In this document: positions 1 to 11,238 of the stretch, piece after piece
How the letters are laid out: each line of letters opens with the position of its first letter
Numbering within the stretch: the stretch's first letter is position 1
DNA from: Takakia lepidozioides
Lineage: Eukaryota > Streptophyta > Takakiopsida > Takakiales > Takakiaceae
Length of the DNA: 60,000 nucleotides
Assembly (NCBI GenBank): GCA_030704615.1
Contig: CM060732.1
Location: 15,440,001 to 15,500,000 of the forward strand
Direction of reading: 5' to 3'
The notes under the pieces: generated by a model
What the model was told of the DNA's origin: nothing
The model's database searches: none
Seen by the model: the letters and a program-made list of their open reading frames with translations, nothing else
Made by a program: the position numbers and the translations under genes

Positions 1-149
1 CTCTAACTTACATTTCATTGTTGAAGATCTGCGTAGAGATTGAGTGGAATCTCCCAGAAAGGGATTGTCGCTACCATACCATACCATCACCATGAACAAT
101 GGTGATTTGCTTTCTACTCCTTTGTTAAGGGTTTACCGCACAATGAGTG

Positions 150-860
150 GGTGATTGACGGTACCGTCATTCACTGTTGTTCAGATCATACAGTCTGTCT
201 GATTGCCTTTCAAGCAGTCCTTCCTCTTCCCTTCTTTAGCAGGAACATGTGATTGAAGTCTACTGAATTGCGAGCGTCGTTAACGCCATTCGATTCTCCT
301 CATGAGATTTATGTACCTATGTGTTTTGAAGAGAGAGTGAGGGGTCGGCATATTTCAGTCATATTGTTTTGCAATGCATTTTCTTTGTTTGAGGTTGAAC
401 AGATAGAGAAGTGGAAAGGCGGTACCGCCAATCAAAGATTTGAAGACCATACTGTAGATTCAGGTAGAGTATCAATTGGAAAGTACTCTCGACATAGACA
501 AGAAAAAAGTGAATGCTTGCGACGTTCATCACAATGGAGTCAATCTGAATAATCTGCACTTACTGTCCGCTCTACTGTACTGTCCGCCCTAAACTATACT
601 GAATGTCGTTGCCGCCAATCACTTACATATATATGTCATTGCACAACACCATCCGGCAGGTCCCACTCTTTTGTGATTGTCGTTAACGCCGTTCGCTCTT
701 GCTCAAAACCTTTCTGTTCCTGTGTCCCCAGAATCATAGTGTTTTTGTTTTGAATTCGGCAGGATCAGCTTTGCTTGTGTAGATGGTTCTGATTTGTTTC
801 AGACCATTCATTGTGAGTTGAGACGAGACAGAGTGATGGTCGTTACCGCCGTTCACTATT
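150..860. repeat. Dispersed palindromes, family A
   Basis: Short palindromes recur upstream of and inside the first exon of copy A. Examples are TGACGGTACCGTCA (157-170), GGCGGTACCGCC (419-430), and sites centred on GTTAAC or GTTACC near 280, 680 and 845. Most are followed by CATTCAC, GTTCAC or CAATCAC. They look like older or variant members of the denser array at 2690-3480. One overlaps the first in-frame ATG of the copy A exon at about 836. No other gene is visible in 1-790. Confidence 0.6.
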
Positions 861-1527
861 TGCACACTACTCAGTCAGATTTGAATGGCATCGTGCAGAA
901 AACTGTGAGGTCCAAGCCTACAGGATCAGAGGGGAAAGGATCTGGAGATGGGGACAAGTCTGGAAAAAACTTAGAGAATAACGATGAAGCAGATGAATCT
1001 GAAGTGCACTACCTTGACAAGGTGAAAGAACTCATGTCATTCCAGAAGGTAAACTCTCAGGAGGTTATAAGGGACATGCTCGTATCTGGAGGGCGTCTGG
1101 ACATCCCTCTATGCCGGATGATATCTATGCCTGTTGTGCGTCCACCTCTTTCCCATGACATAACAAAATTGGAGAGTGATTTCGTGCATGGATACAGACT
1201 TGGTGCACAATTTTTTTATGTGTCACTGACGGATATAAATGGGAAAAGCACATTAGTGTCTCCAGAGATCAGTGATACCTGGGATGAGTGCTGGAAAGAT
1301 GCTAATGAGGAGTTCGAGCTGGGCCTCATGATGGGAAAGAACACCCAGCAATTCTGCAACCACATGTTCTACGTCTGGGACGGCAACCACCGATTGCTGG
1401 CATGGATGGGATACATTCAGAAACATCATGCGAAAGACAAAGACAAGCATGTTGCTGTGGAGGCAATGGTTTTGGATCCAGGAAACGACATCGTTAGGCT
1501 TCTTACAGCTATGCACGACGTGAACAA
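803..1527 (+). CDS. ParB-like N-terminal exon of a ParB/DNA-methyltransferase-like gene (copy A)
   Basis: This is an open exon of about 240 codons. It probably enters through the acceptor TTTGTTTCAG just before 803 and leaves through the donor AA|GTAAGT at 1527. The first in-frame ATG is at about 836. The N-terminus is a polar, charged linker. The second half holds VWDGNHRLLAW, which resembles the DGxHR signature of ParB/sulfiredoxin-fold proteins, in a plausible alpha/beta context (a VEAMVLDPG strand follows). ParB domains bind or cleave DNA at palindromes, and in bacteria and phages they are often fused to DNA methyltransferases. The downstream exons here are methyltransferase-like, which fits that architecture. 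The ParB call rests on the motif and on context, not on a profile search. A real gene exon is likely; the function is tentative. Confidence 0.5.
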
Positions 1528-1620
1528 GTAAGTCATCCTAGAGACTTCATTCCCTCTGTAGTGTCTTGTTAATCCCAAAAAACAAGTGTTAAGGAATGCA
1601 ATGTTTCCAATATTTTTGCA

Positions 1621-2618
1621 GATCGACAGAGAAATCGCATGTGACAACAAGCTTGGTCCACACACTATTCCGAATTCAAGGATTGGTCTGATGAAGCTGG
1701 ATGATTTTCGGACAGTACTCCCCCCAATATAATCAAGAAGTGCGAAACAGGAAGAGCTGCAGCACTTGGTATTCTTTGACTCGAGAGACGTTTCTGGAGT
1801 ACATGTATGTGGTAAGCCCGAGTCTGTACTCAGTTTACTTTTTGAATACATGTTTGTAGTTCATTCGGTGCTAATCACTATTTGAATCAATGCAGCAAGA
1901 ACTGGCAGAGGCAGCTGAGAAGGAAAATCCGAATATTACCGCACTACACCAGAGGAACTAAAGACATCAAAGGGTGTGGAAGCAGCAATAAAAAAAGAGT
2001 TTGAAATGCGAAGAACCAAATTGATCCTTGGACTTGGATTCTTTCTGAGTTCCTTCAGCAATCAATCTCACTATGAAAAGCATGTGCATCCGGAGATGCA
2101 CAGGAGAAATTGCACACGGCTGGCCATATCCATGGTCGACCCACAAACAAAAATAAGGTGGCTGGAGATATGGAACTCAGATCAATAGTAAATGACTTGA
2201 ATCAGTTCCCAAAGAGCACCATACAGCCTGGCACAAAGGTGGAAGGATCAGTGTTTTGTGTTTTGAAAACTGGCTCCACAAGGCTACATTTTGGAGTCAG
2301 GTGTGTATTCAAATAAGCCATTTTATTTTCTTCTTCAATTATGTATATATCTTATTTGCAATACTGACAAATATACAATTTGCAGCTCGAAAAGCGCGTC
2401 GTCATTGTGCTGGATCAGACTTTGAAGGACTTGAACATTTTGATTGTTTCCCCTCCCCAAATGTCATTGGAGGCATACATAAGGAAGTGGAGAGGTCTCA
2501 CCTGGAGATACTATTTTTTTTTCCTCCGGGAGTTCTCCCAAGATGGTAACATTTTACGGTCCAACGACTTTGACAGTCGGGTTGGAGGAGAGTGGGCCAT
2601 GATGCGAATTGTGTACAG
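1621..2618 (+). pseudogene. Degenerate middle exons of copy A
   Basis: Several pieces with splice-like borders continue copy A. Exon 2 begins after TTTTTGCAG at about 1621 and reads in phase from exon 1 for some 20 codons before a TGA, then resumes in another frame up to a GT donor near 1811. Further coding-like pieces lie at 1896-1960 and 1976-2188. One begins after TTTGCAG at about 2386 and reads LEKRVVIVLDQTLKDLNIL, ending at a donor near 2618. Frameshifts and stops interrupt the reading, so this part has decayed. I do not recognise a domain in these pieces; by position they link the ParB-like and methyltransferase-like parts. Confidence 0.45.
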
Positions 2619-2689
2619 GTGCATATCATACTGGAAACTCTACTGCACTTTTTGGAAATAATTTGGCTTCATAGGATTGTAATCATAGA

Positions 2690-3480
2690 TCCCAATTGAA
2701 TGTCGTTGACGACATTCACTTCTTTGTCTGAGTCATTCTTAAGCGAGAATTTGAATTCACCTGGATTAGGAGCTTAGGATGTATTTATAGTGTCCCTGAT
2801 TAGAATTGATAATGTCCCTAAATGGCGTTGACGACATTCACATCTAGAGTTGTTAAGAGGTCCTCAGAGTTATGTAGTTTTTGTAATGTCCATAGAGTTT
2901 ACAGTGAGGGTTCCTCACTCCAGTTTTTTGAATGTCAAGCAGACATTCAGTTGTTCTGCAATGCTTTTGTCTCTTGCGAGAAATCTTGAGGCTTGATTAG
3001 CTGTGTTATCAGAGATCCAAAGTGAATGTCGTTGACGACATTCACTTCTATGTCTGTGTCATTCACCAGCGACAATTTGAATTTACATGGATTAGGAGCT
3101 TAGGGTGTATTTTATTGGTTCTTTGTTCAGAATTTTGTGAATGGCGTTGACGCCATTCACATCCAGTGTTATTATGAGGTCCTCAGTGTTATGTACGTTT
3201 TGAATGTCCATTGAGTTTTTTTGGAGGGTTCCTTACTCGAGTTTCTGAATGTCGTTGCCGACATTCATTTTCCATCCAATGATTTTGCCTCTTTTGAGAA
3301 ATCATTAGGCTTGATTAGCAGTGTATTCACAAATCCAAAGTGAATGACGTTGACGACATTCACTTCTATGTATGTGTCATTCCAAAGCGAGAGTTTGCAT
3401 TCACGTGATTAGGGTGTATTTGCAGTATCATTGAATGGAGTTTTTTGAATGGCGTTGACGACATTCACACATCCAGAGCT
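2690..3480. repeat. Palindrome array A (core GAATGTCGTTGACGACATTC) in higher-order tandem repeats
   Basis: Seven near-perfect inverted repeats lie at about 2698, 2820, 3025, 3138, 3246, 3340 and 3445. The arms are GTGAATG(T/G)CG and CG(A/C)CATTCAC around a TTGA or TTGC centre. They sit in tandem units of roughly 310 bp that also share phrases such as GGATTAGGAGCTTAG and GAGGTCCTCAG. The array fills the gap between two exons of copy A, so it appears intronic. Paired changes keep the arms complementary in some copies (GGCG with CGCC at 3138), which suggests the dyad itself matters. Confidence 0.85.
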
Positions 3481-3615
3481 GTCGCGGGGTCCTGAGAGCT
3501 CCTTGAGCAGTTTCTCAAAGCCATTTCATTCCATGTTTTTTTTCATTCTGTGCTACTTGCATCTTACTCACTTCGCGCTTTGGTGGTTGGGATTTTATCT
3601 CCTGTTTAACAAGTA

Positions 3616-5454
3616 CACGAAATATGTGCTTATGGAAGGAAATCACCTGAGCGGTATTCCAGACTATCTTGACATGTGGTTTGTGACCCTGCAAACGATC
3701 CAACATGTATACTGCAGGGATATTGAAGGACTGGAGTCCTTCTCACTTCAGAGACTGTGGCTGGTACCTTGACTGCCCACCGGAGCACAACACTTTTCAA
3801 GAACAACACATGAAATATTTGAACAATAATGCTGAGATGTTTGGCGCCTCTGACTGACGAGTAGTACCAAAGAACATAGCAACATTGGCTACCACGGAGC
3901 CTGATGCTCAGGGAACGCTGCAGAGGGAAAGAGGCGTGCCGCAACCAAAAGACAAGGCTCCTGATGTCATAGCCATCTCACCAGCAAAGCCAAAGACAAA
4001 GACAAGTCCAAAAGAAGGAAAGGGACAAAGGGAAGGAGAAGAAAGGAGATGAGAAGGAAAAGGAGAGTGGGCAGGACTTCACTGCTGGAAGATATACCCG
4101 CACAGTTCAGTGCGTGTTCGTTGCCAGCCATACCCTTCCCGTTCTGATTCGGCAGGAGAGATTAAAATTGTCAATGAGGGTGGCTGGCGATGATGCAGAG
4201 TCGAAAGAGAGGATACACTGGGATAACTTCGCCTACCTAGGACAACATAATCTCATTCCTCAATCTGGTGAGAAGTCCAGTTTCTTTTCTTTCCTTTTTT
4301 CTGAAAGTTTCATTGGCAGTATTTCAGTCTAGTTCTTTGAAAACATTCTTGCCATCGTTCTTAAAATAACATGTCTGTTGCAAGGTGAGCACTGGTCCCA
4401 CCTTCGTGTGCGGTGTGCAGAAAACATATGCGGCTGACATTGTCATTCTTGACATCCCGGGATGGCCAGGCTGTGCCAGAAGTTCTTCCAAAGGGCAAGA
4501 CGCCAGGCTGGAAAAATTCGAGGACAACTACTGGAGTTGGGTGTTCGGGTTCTGTAATAATTTCCTCCTGATGCAGAGGACACTTCTACTTTTTTAGTCA
4601 TGTTGACAAAGATAGCCGTCGGGCATTGGCATCATACCTGAAGTCTTCAGGGTTTGAAGTTTTGCGCACATGGAATTGTGTGAACACCTCTAACCTTGTG
4701 AAAGGGGGTTTCCCTGGTCAGCTGGTATGATCGTCTCCCTTCTGCTTGTGCTTTCATGATGAGTTTTCAATGTTCTCTGCAACTCCACTCTAGAAGAATC
4801 TGTCATGATCGACACCGATCATCACCGATTCGTGATAAAATGATTGTTTTATGCCTGAGTTATGAGTAGCCGATATACACACTTCACATCTAGATTGTGT
4901 TTACCACACTAACCTGCTATCTTTGGCAGATAGGATGTTCGAGGCGATCTGCCTGCGGAGGATTTGCACCTCAAAGACACCATCCTCCATCCGCAGCTTT
5001 GAGATTTCTGACCAGGGTTGTTTCGTCACCCCCCCCTATTAGCCGCATGTTGATGACATTTTGTACACTTCATGCAGTCCAGTCAGACTCTGAAGAGACC
5101 AGATGGCACTCCCTGGAGAGGTGCAAAGGAAAAATCCCCAGAGTTCATGCAAATACTGCTGGAGTCATCAGCAGCCACCACTCTGCACGGGTGGTCGATC
5201 TTCTGTGTCCACAGATTCGTTCTCCTCCCTTCCGAATTGATTTTCTCACCCAGTTCCATCTACTTAAATCCCCCCACCAAACTGTTCATGTCCTCCTGTC
5301 TCGTGCAGGAGCAACTTACTATGCATGCAAGGCAGGCGGAAGAAGCTTTTTTGGCATGGAGGGTGATTCTGACCTCTACAACACAGTGCTCCTCCCCCTT
5401 TTGTCTGGCTCCACTTCAGGCCACACACTGACGATCGGATTCAATTCGAAATGA
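3616..5454 (+). pseudogene. Methyltransferase-like half of copy A
   Basis: This part is homologous to copies B and C but frameshifted. It starts at TKYVLMEG (about 3619) and continues, after a frame change, as FRDCGWYLDCPP (3750s), matching DCPWYLDM in B and DCPWYVDL in C. A Lys-rich linker covers 3900-4080. The motif-IV-like segment IVILDIPGWPG (about 4439) is followed by a shifted frame ending in VLRTWNCVNTSNL (about 4660). Further on, VVDLLC (about 5190) and AGATYYACKAGGRSFFGMEGD (about 5307 onward) match the motif I exons of B. Motif IV preceding motif I is the beta order of amino-methyltransferases. The stops and frameshifts indicate a pseudogene. The intron splitting motif I lacks a GT donor here (CCACAG|ATTCG). 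Confidence 0.6.
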
Positions 5455-5559
5455 TGACGATCCCGAAGATAGCAGTTGACAACGACTTTGCATGTGAGTA
5501 AGTGTTAAACCCACTTTGGGAGCCATACTCAATTTCTCAATAACATAAAGTTACAGTAA

Positions 5560-7810
5560 TAACTTTTTCAGGCTGTCTTTCAGGAAAGGCAGTGGTGGAT
5601 CTTCAGGAGATACAGTCATTTGTGGCGAGTCTGTTTTCGACAGCCCCCTTTCTAATTGCAAGCAGCACACACAGAGGCCACACTACCAGGAACAGAGGAG
5701 GGAGACATAGTGGCGCAGCAACAGCAGATGGTGCAAGAGGCACCCATCAGCAGCAACAGCAGATGTCAAGAGGCACCCACAGTCAGATGGTGCAAGAGGC
5801 AAGATACAGCAAGCAAGCAACGTGGTGCAAGAGGCACCTACTCAACAGCACAAGACAGAATTCCAATTGTAATACTACTAGCACAACAATTTCTTGAACC
5901 ACACATGGGACACGGGTAGGAGGAAACGCCACAGAATGTCATTCTGCAGGCAATACAAGCATTGGGTCCAACTGACAGCTTGTATGGACAGGGCCAAGGA
6001 TTACATCAGCCGGAAAACCTGAGCATGATCTTAGACCACATCAAAGAGAAGCACCAGAGGGATTGGCAACTGCAAGAACAGTATGTAACCATGAGGTTAC
6101 AATTACAAAACGTTAGAAAGATCAAAAGACGACCTTACTTCGCCAATACAATACTTCGGCACAACGCAGAGATGAGTGGGAGCAGAAGTGGGAAAGACAG
6201 AGAGACGAAACACGCCATGTCCAAGCCAACCTCGATGCAGACGAGAGAGATCTCGGAAAACAAAGACAGAGGTGGAAACCTCACAGGACAGGTGTAGACG
6301 CTTAAGCCGCAGGTGGAGACACTCAAGGGGGCAAAGCTGAGGACTGCCAGAGATCAGGGAACCAAGTGGCTCAACAAACAACAACTACACTGCTGAGGTG
6401 AAAGGGAGAATGCTGAGAGCAGGCTGTTTACAGCCACACAGAAAGAAGACATTGCCATGGGCAATGAACAGGAATGGAAGCAGTAGCTGGAGAAGCTGCA
6501 TTGCAAGTAGGGCTGGATGCAGCAAACGCAACCTTAGCCAGAGCCTGGTTGAATGAAGGGAGTGAACTAGAGATGAAGAAACTCAACAGGGCAATTGTGA
6601 GCAGATGAAATGTCAATTGACGAAGTTGGGTGACAGACATTCATGAGGAGTTTCCTGCCCACCAATCCCAAAAACAAGAGGCGCTCATGGACGAAGATGT
6701 CAAGAGGAGCAAGACCACAAATGAGAAACACATACAATCACAACAACAACAACACACCAGCACAAACACACCACCAAGTCAACAGACACTGGTACAGGCC
6801 ACAGCAGGCCATCTACTCAAGAGGTAAACCTTGTAACACTACCAAGTGTACTGGTAGCATCAACTTCGGTAGCAGTGGATGATTTCCAATCATATCCATG
6901 CAAGCAGGATGGGCAAGGCTAAAGTATTCAGATGATACTTTAAAATGATGGTAGTCCCAGCCCACCAATCCCAGAGATACTGGAGAAGTCTTCAAAACCT
7001 TAACCCCATGCAGATCATTGGGTCAATTACATCTGCTCAATCAAACTCTTATCCCTCTAAGATATAGGATGAGGCCACTGGCTAAGGAGGAGACATGGTC
7101 AGGGGCAGAATTGGTTGAATTCTGGTGCCAAGCTCCCCTGGAATACAAGAGCTGGTAGCTTACATGTGGGCAGTGGGGCAATTGAAGATTAATCCATCCC
7201 CGCATCCCGCAGTACATTGTAATGGGATGCCCAAGTTTTTATATTTGCAGTTACTTGTACCGGATGTTTGTGACAATGAGGGGAATCTGGCAAGCGCTAT
7301 GAGAGTATTGAAAAGATACTCACTGGGAATTACCACCCAAATTCCAGCCACCAGAGAGAGTCGCAGGCACTTCAGCAGCATAATGAACAGACCACTGTAT
7401 GCTGAAGCATGGCGCCAGGCGAAGGATCACTTTTCACCATTGGTCTTGGACAGAGACCACCCTTTCAGAGAAACAGGGATCCAAGCTGTTAACTGGTTAA
7501 TGGGCAGCAGGGCGACTAAACACATTATACCCTGGACATGGAGGAGCTGCAAACCTACCGAGAAACCTTGACCACAAAAATCGACATGGTACGTGGGGAC
7601 GGAATAGCAGAACACCCTGATGACGGAAGCTGGCCTACTCACGAACCAGAGGAGCACCAGATAGTGACGACAACAGGAACAAGAAGCTGCCAAGACGACG
7701 ACAATCCTGGGACGCACTTCCTACCCCCCACGCACAGTCATGCCACCACCTTACATCCCCAAGAGATACAGCAAGCATAGGAACTGACGAAATTATGCGG
7801 ACACAATTTC
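5560..7810 (+). other. Degenerate internal region of a retroelement (Gln-rich, coiled-coil-like)
   Basis: No intact gene is visible. 5656-5900 is rich in CAG/CAA triplets and encodes Gln-rich peptides in two frames. 5962-6297 encodes a charged, helical segment (HIKEKHQRDWQLQEQYVTM). 6630-6880 has Asn/Gln-rich tracts. 7125-7571 is an open 148-codon stretch with no family I recognise (it includes WLMGSRATKHIIPWTW). Because a polypurine tract and an LTR-like segment follow at once, I read this as the eroded gag or ORF part of a non-autonomous LTR element. That is an inference; no protease or RT motif was found. Confidence 0.3.
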
Positions 7811-8700
7811 AAAAGAGGGGGGGGGGAATAAATGATAACGGTTATGCTATGAGGGACAGACAATGAGGGTCACAACGGGACATACCGGGTAGTGATGGAC
7901 GTACACTACCTGGCCACAGGCAGAGATGGCTAAGTACGCGGTACTTAGCAAATGGCGGGACAAGGGCACATTACCACGGGAGCAGTAGTGGGTAGTGTAG
8001 TAACCGTGGGCCGTGAACCACGATATCACACGGCCACGTTAGCATCGGCTTTAACCAATAGAGGGAGTAGTGGACCGTTTACCACTATGGCTCACGACCA
8101 CTGCAACGAGCCACTTTTTTAGTAAACTTTTAGGTTGTGTAGGCAGTTAGGCAAACGGTCATTACGACCGCAATACTGTAACGGCTCTTTCGAGCATAGT
8201 ATAAAAATGTTGCAAGCGTTTTAGAGGGAGAGCAATATGAGTATGAGTATCAGTGAAGTGTGTATTCAGTGTGTACTACTGTGATGATGTGACAAACTCT
8301 GAAGTAAAGCCATGCTATTCAAAGTATCTCAGTGTAGAGTGAATGTGAGATGGGAAGAATGTGCATTATGAGAGAACGTGAGATGGTGAGAATGTGTATC
8401 ATCTCAGCATAATTCTTGTTTTGTCTTGACTACCATCTGCTTATCTGAACAAAGAGGCTTCAGTCCTTTCGACTAAGGTCTGTTATGCCAAAGAGGCTGT
8501 AAATTAGGCTTAATCAATATGATTAAGCGGCCTGTAGGGATATGGCTTCATACGACGTTCATAGCTTAGCTATCCTGAAAACGATTACTTCGTAATCGTT
8601 TCTGAAAGCATACCGTCGGACAACCTTTGTTGCATGTCTTAGGAAATGGGCAGTAGTGTTGTTAGCCTGTTTTGCCTAAGTCATAAACCCGCGGTTAACA
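7811..8700 (+). mobile_element. Putative polypurine tract and 3' LTR
   Basis: A purine run, AAAAGAGGGGGGGGGGAATAAA (7811-7832), is followed at 7833 by TGATAACGG. The candidate LTR ends at 8700 with CCGCGGTTAACA, so the ends are TG...CA with short imperfect inverted repeats. Inside is a TATA-like AGTATAAAAATG near 8199, about where an LTR promoter would be. The length is about 868 bp. No second copy was seen in the window, so the LTR assignment rests on structure alone. Confidence 0.4.
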
Positions 8701-10960
8701 GGGTACATATGCAGGGCATATGTGTGTAGTTGGTAGGGGTGAGGGAAGCCTTTGCACTTTGACAACATAACCATATGCGGGGCATATGCATAGAATTGAT
8801 TGAGATATAGAGGGCCATTGGATCAGAGAGCCCCAGGGGGGGAAGAGTGGGTGTGCTGGGTGGTGAATGTTGGATGAGAAGCCTGTAATAAAAAGGTGAG
8901 AGTTAGAACGTAAGCCAGTGGAGAATAAGATCAATTTGTAAATTCTAGTGTGTGTTGGGGCCTTGTAGGATAATTGGGGATAAACGGGTCAGGTAAGAAC
9001 TAGCATGGGGGTGGCAGCCCCACAGAGGGTATACCTGAGAAAGGTCACTAAACGCAGGCCGGGTAGAGTCTGGACAGATACGTCTAGAAAGTTCTATTTT
9101 GTGGGTAATTCGGGTGGTATTGGCCTGCCAGACAGCAGCTAAGGAAGGGAAACAGGGGGGGAAAGCACGGAGGAGAGCTCATGCGGTAGGAACAGTAACT
9201 TCTCAGAGAGAGTGAGGAGAGGTAGGTCATAACATTTACCTGTGGAGAGGCTGTGCACTGGTTGATATGGGGTGAGGGGGCCCCTGCCCGAGCAATTAGA
9301 ATGAGACAGCCAAGGAATTAACTGAGGCCTGGTAAACTGCCAGGGGCAGTGTGCTGGAACAGTGGGACAGAGTGGTAAAGCATACTGTTGTGGCAACTGG
9401 GCTGTGGAGACTGACTTGGACGTCTGGGGACTCCTGGATAAGAACGTAGGGTAGTACTGGTTGTATGTGGCAGAGTTGAGCAAGGAGTTACATAAAATAG
9501 TAGAGGTAAGTGGTGGAGCATACAGTTGGGTCAGATGGGTAGAGAGGACTTCCCTTAAGCCCAGAGGCCATCCAAGTTGCAATGTGGAGTGGTGCTGGCA
9601 GTAAAGATAGGGTACATATGTGGAACATATGTGGAGCATTGAATGGAGATTTGTCACAGAGCCTGTAAAAGAGAGATGGATATTAGTATATGGGGCATAG
9701 AATGGTGGCACTGTAATACAGGTTGTGAGATTTTGCAAGGTAATGCAACATGACAATGGGAGGGGAGTAAAGGGCACGTATTGGTTAAGAGTTCCATGGA
9801 AATAAGTACTGGGGCCCCGGTTGTGATTGACAGGGTTGGCAAGCAGAGGGTCTGAGGGTGAGTTGGAGGGCCAAGAGTCTAGGGAAAAAGAGGGGAGCAA
9901 GCACATGGGCAGTGTAGTTAGTGGAGACATAGGCTGACAAGGATAGTTTATTGTAGAATTTGGGGGTGTGGGATGAGTAGTGGGGGATTGCATGCCTGGG
10001 ATGCAGTGGGATGTGAGGTGGGGGAAGGCCGAAGCTGAAGGCTGAAGCATATCTGGAGGTTGTGCACATTGGATTTTGGGGAGGGAGGGGTATAGTAAGA
10101 ATTGGTTGAGCAATATGGCATTGTGTGAGAACTGGCAGAAACGTGATGTGGGATAACTGTTGAGCAGAAATTGGAGAGAGAACAATGAGCAGGGTATGGG
10201 GTCGAATATGGTGGGGGGAGAAATGCGAGTTGGGAGGTACTGGCGGCAATGCAATATAACAGAGAGGAGGATGGTGTAGGGGGCGCGCCATGGCTGCGAG
10301 ATCTATTGGAGTAATTAATGTGGCCTCGGTTACTGTTTGCAGTGCTGGCAGGCAGTGGGTATGCGGCTGAGTGGATCGAGGAGCTGAGAGGCAGGATATG
10401 AAGCAGGGCACCAGTAGAGGAGCAGCATAATTGGTGAAGAAATAGGCAGGTTGGGATGGTGTAGTGTGGAGTAGTGTGGTGTGAAATAAATGGTGGAGGA
10501 TATGGTAGCATGGGTGAAGTGGGTTATGGTACAGTGAGGGATCATGGGTGGTGGCTAGCATACAACAGGGGTTTCTGAAAGCAGAATCTGGGGGTTAGAG
10601 TACATAGAGGGTGGGCCAGGTAGGTAGAATTGGGCGATGAAACTTTGCGTAGGGCCTGGTAGTGGAAAAGTGTGGGAGCACTGTTGGACACAAATTGGAG
10701 AAAGAACAACGGGAAAAGTGGAGGGATGGTTATGGTGGAAAGAAGAGTGGTATAAATTTTTGAGTGGAAGGTAAGTATGCTTCCTGGTAGAGAGTGGACA
10801 TTGAGTTGGAGGAGATTGGCGTAGGACCCGTCGTCGCAGCTTGAGCTTTTGAACCCAGATGATAATGCTTGAAGCTATGCCCAGAGATAGATGGCCACTG
10901 TCCCAGGGGGCCTTCTGTAAGAGATAATGGCAACCAGATTAGATGCGCCTCTGTTGAAGA
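8701..10960. repeat. G/A-rich diverged repeat, about 510-bp period
   Basis: The stretch has no convincing gene. Segments about 510 bp apart resemble each other: 9814-9930 and 10324-10440 share CGGTTG/ACTG, GGCA.GCAG.GGGT, GGGCA and GTAGTTAGTGGAGACATAGGC-like phrases. Short CATATG-containing motifs recur at 8705, 8770 and 9610. The minus strand carries long Pro/Ser/Thr-rich open frames (for example 9139-10254), but their composition simply mirrors the G-rich plus strand. It is probably a decayed tandem or transposon-derived repeat. Confidence 0.35.
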
Positions 10961-11238
10961 GCTAGTCAGCTTGGGGGGCTGCTCGGTTTGAGTAAGAGGG
11001 GGGTGGGGGGTGGGAGTAGCATCCATCTGCCCAACTTGTCGCCAGCATAGATATAGAATTGCAAGGCTGTGTTCCGCGTGAAGCACCGATTGAGAGCGCG
11101 GTGCCCGGTTGGGAAAAGTGGCACTTTAGAGCTGACTGCATATACGTTCGAGGTAGTTGGATCAACCACTGGGGGTGGTGCGTTGTTATAGGCAAGGTTG
11201 TTACGCCGCACTAAACCACTCAACAAACTAGGACATCT

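Noticed and set aside
9139-10254. 371-codon Pro/Ser/Thr-rich minus-strand ORF
   Set aside because: Composition mirrors the G/A-rich plus strand, several overlapping frames are equally long, and no domain is visible.
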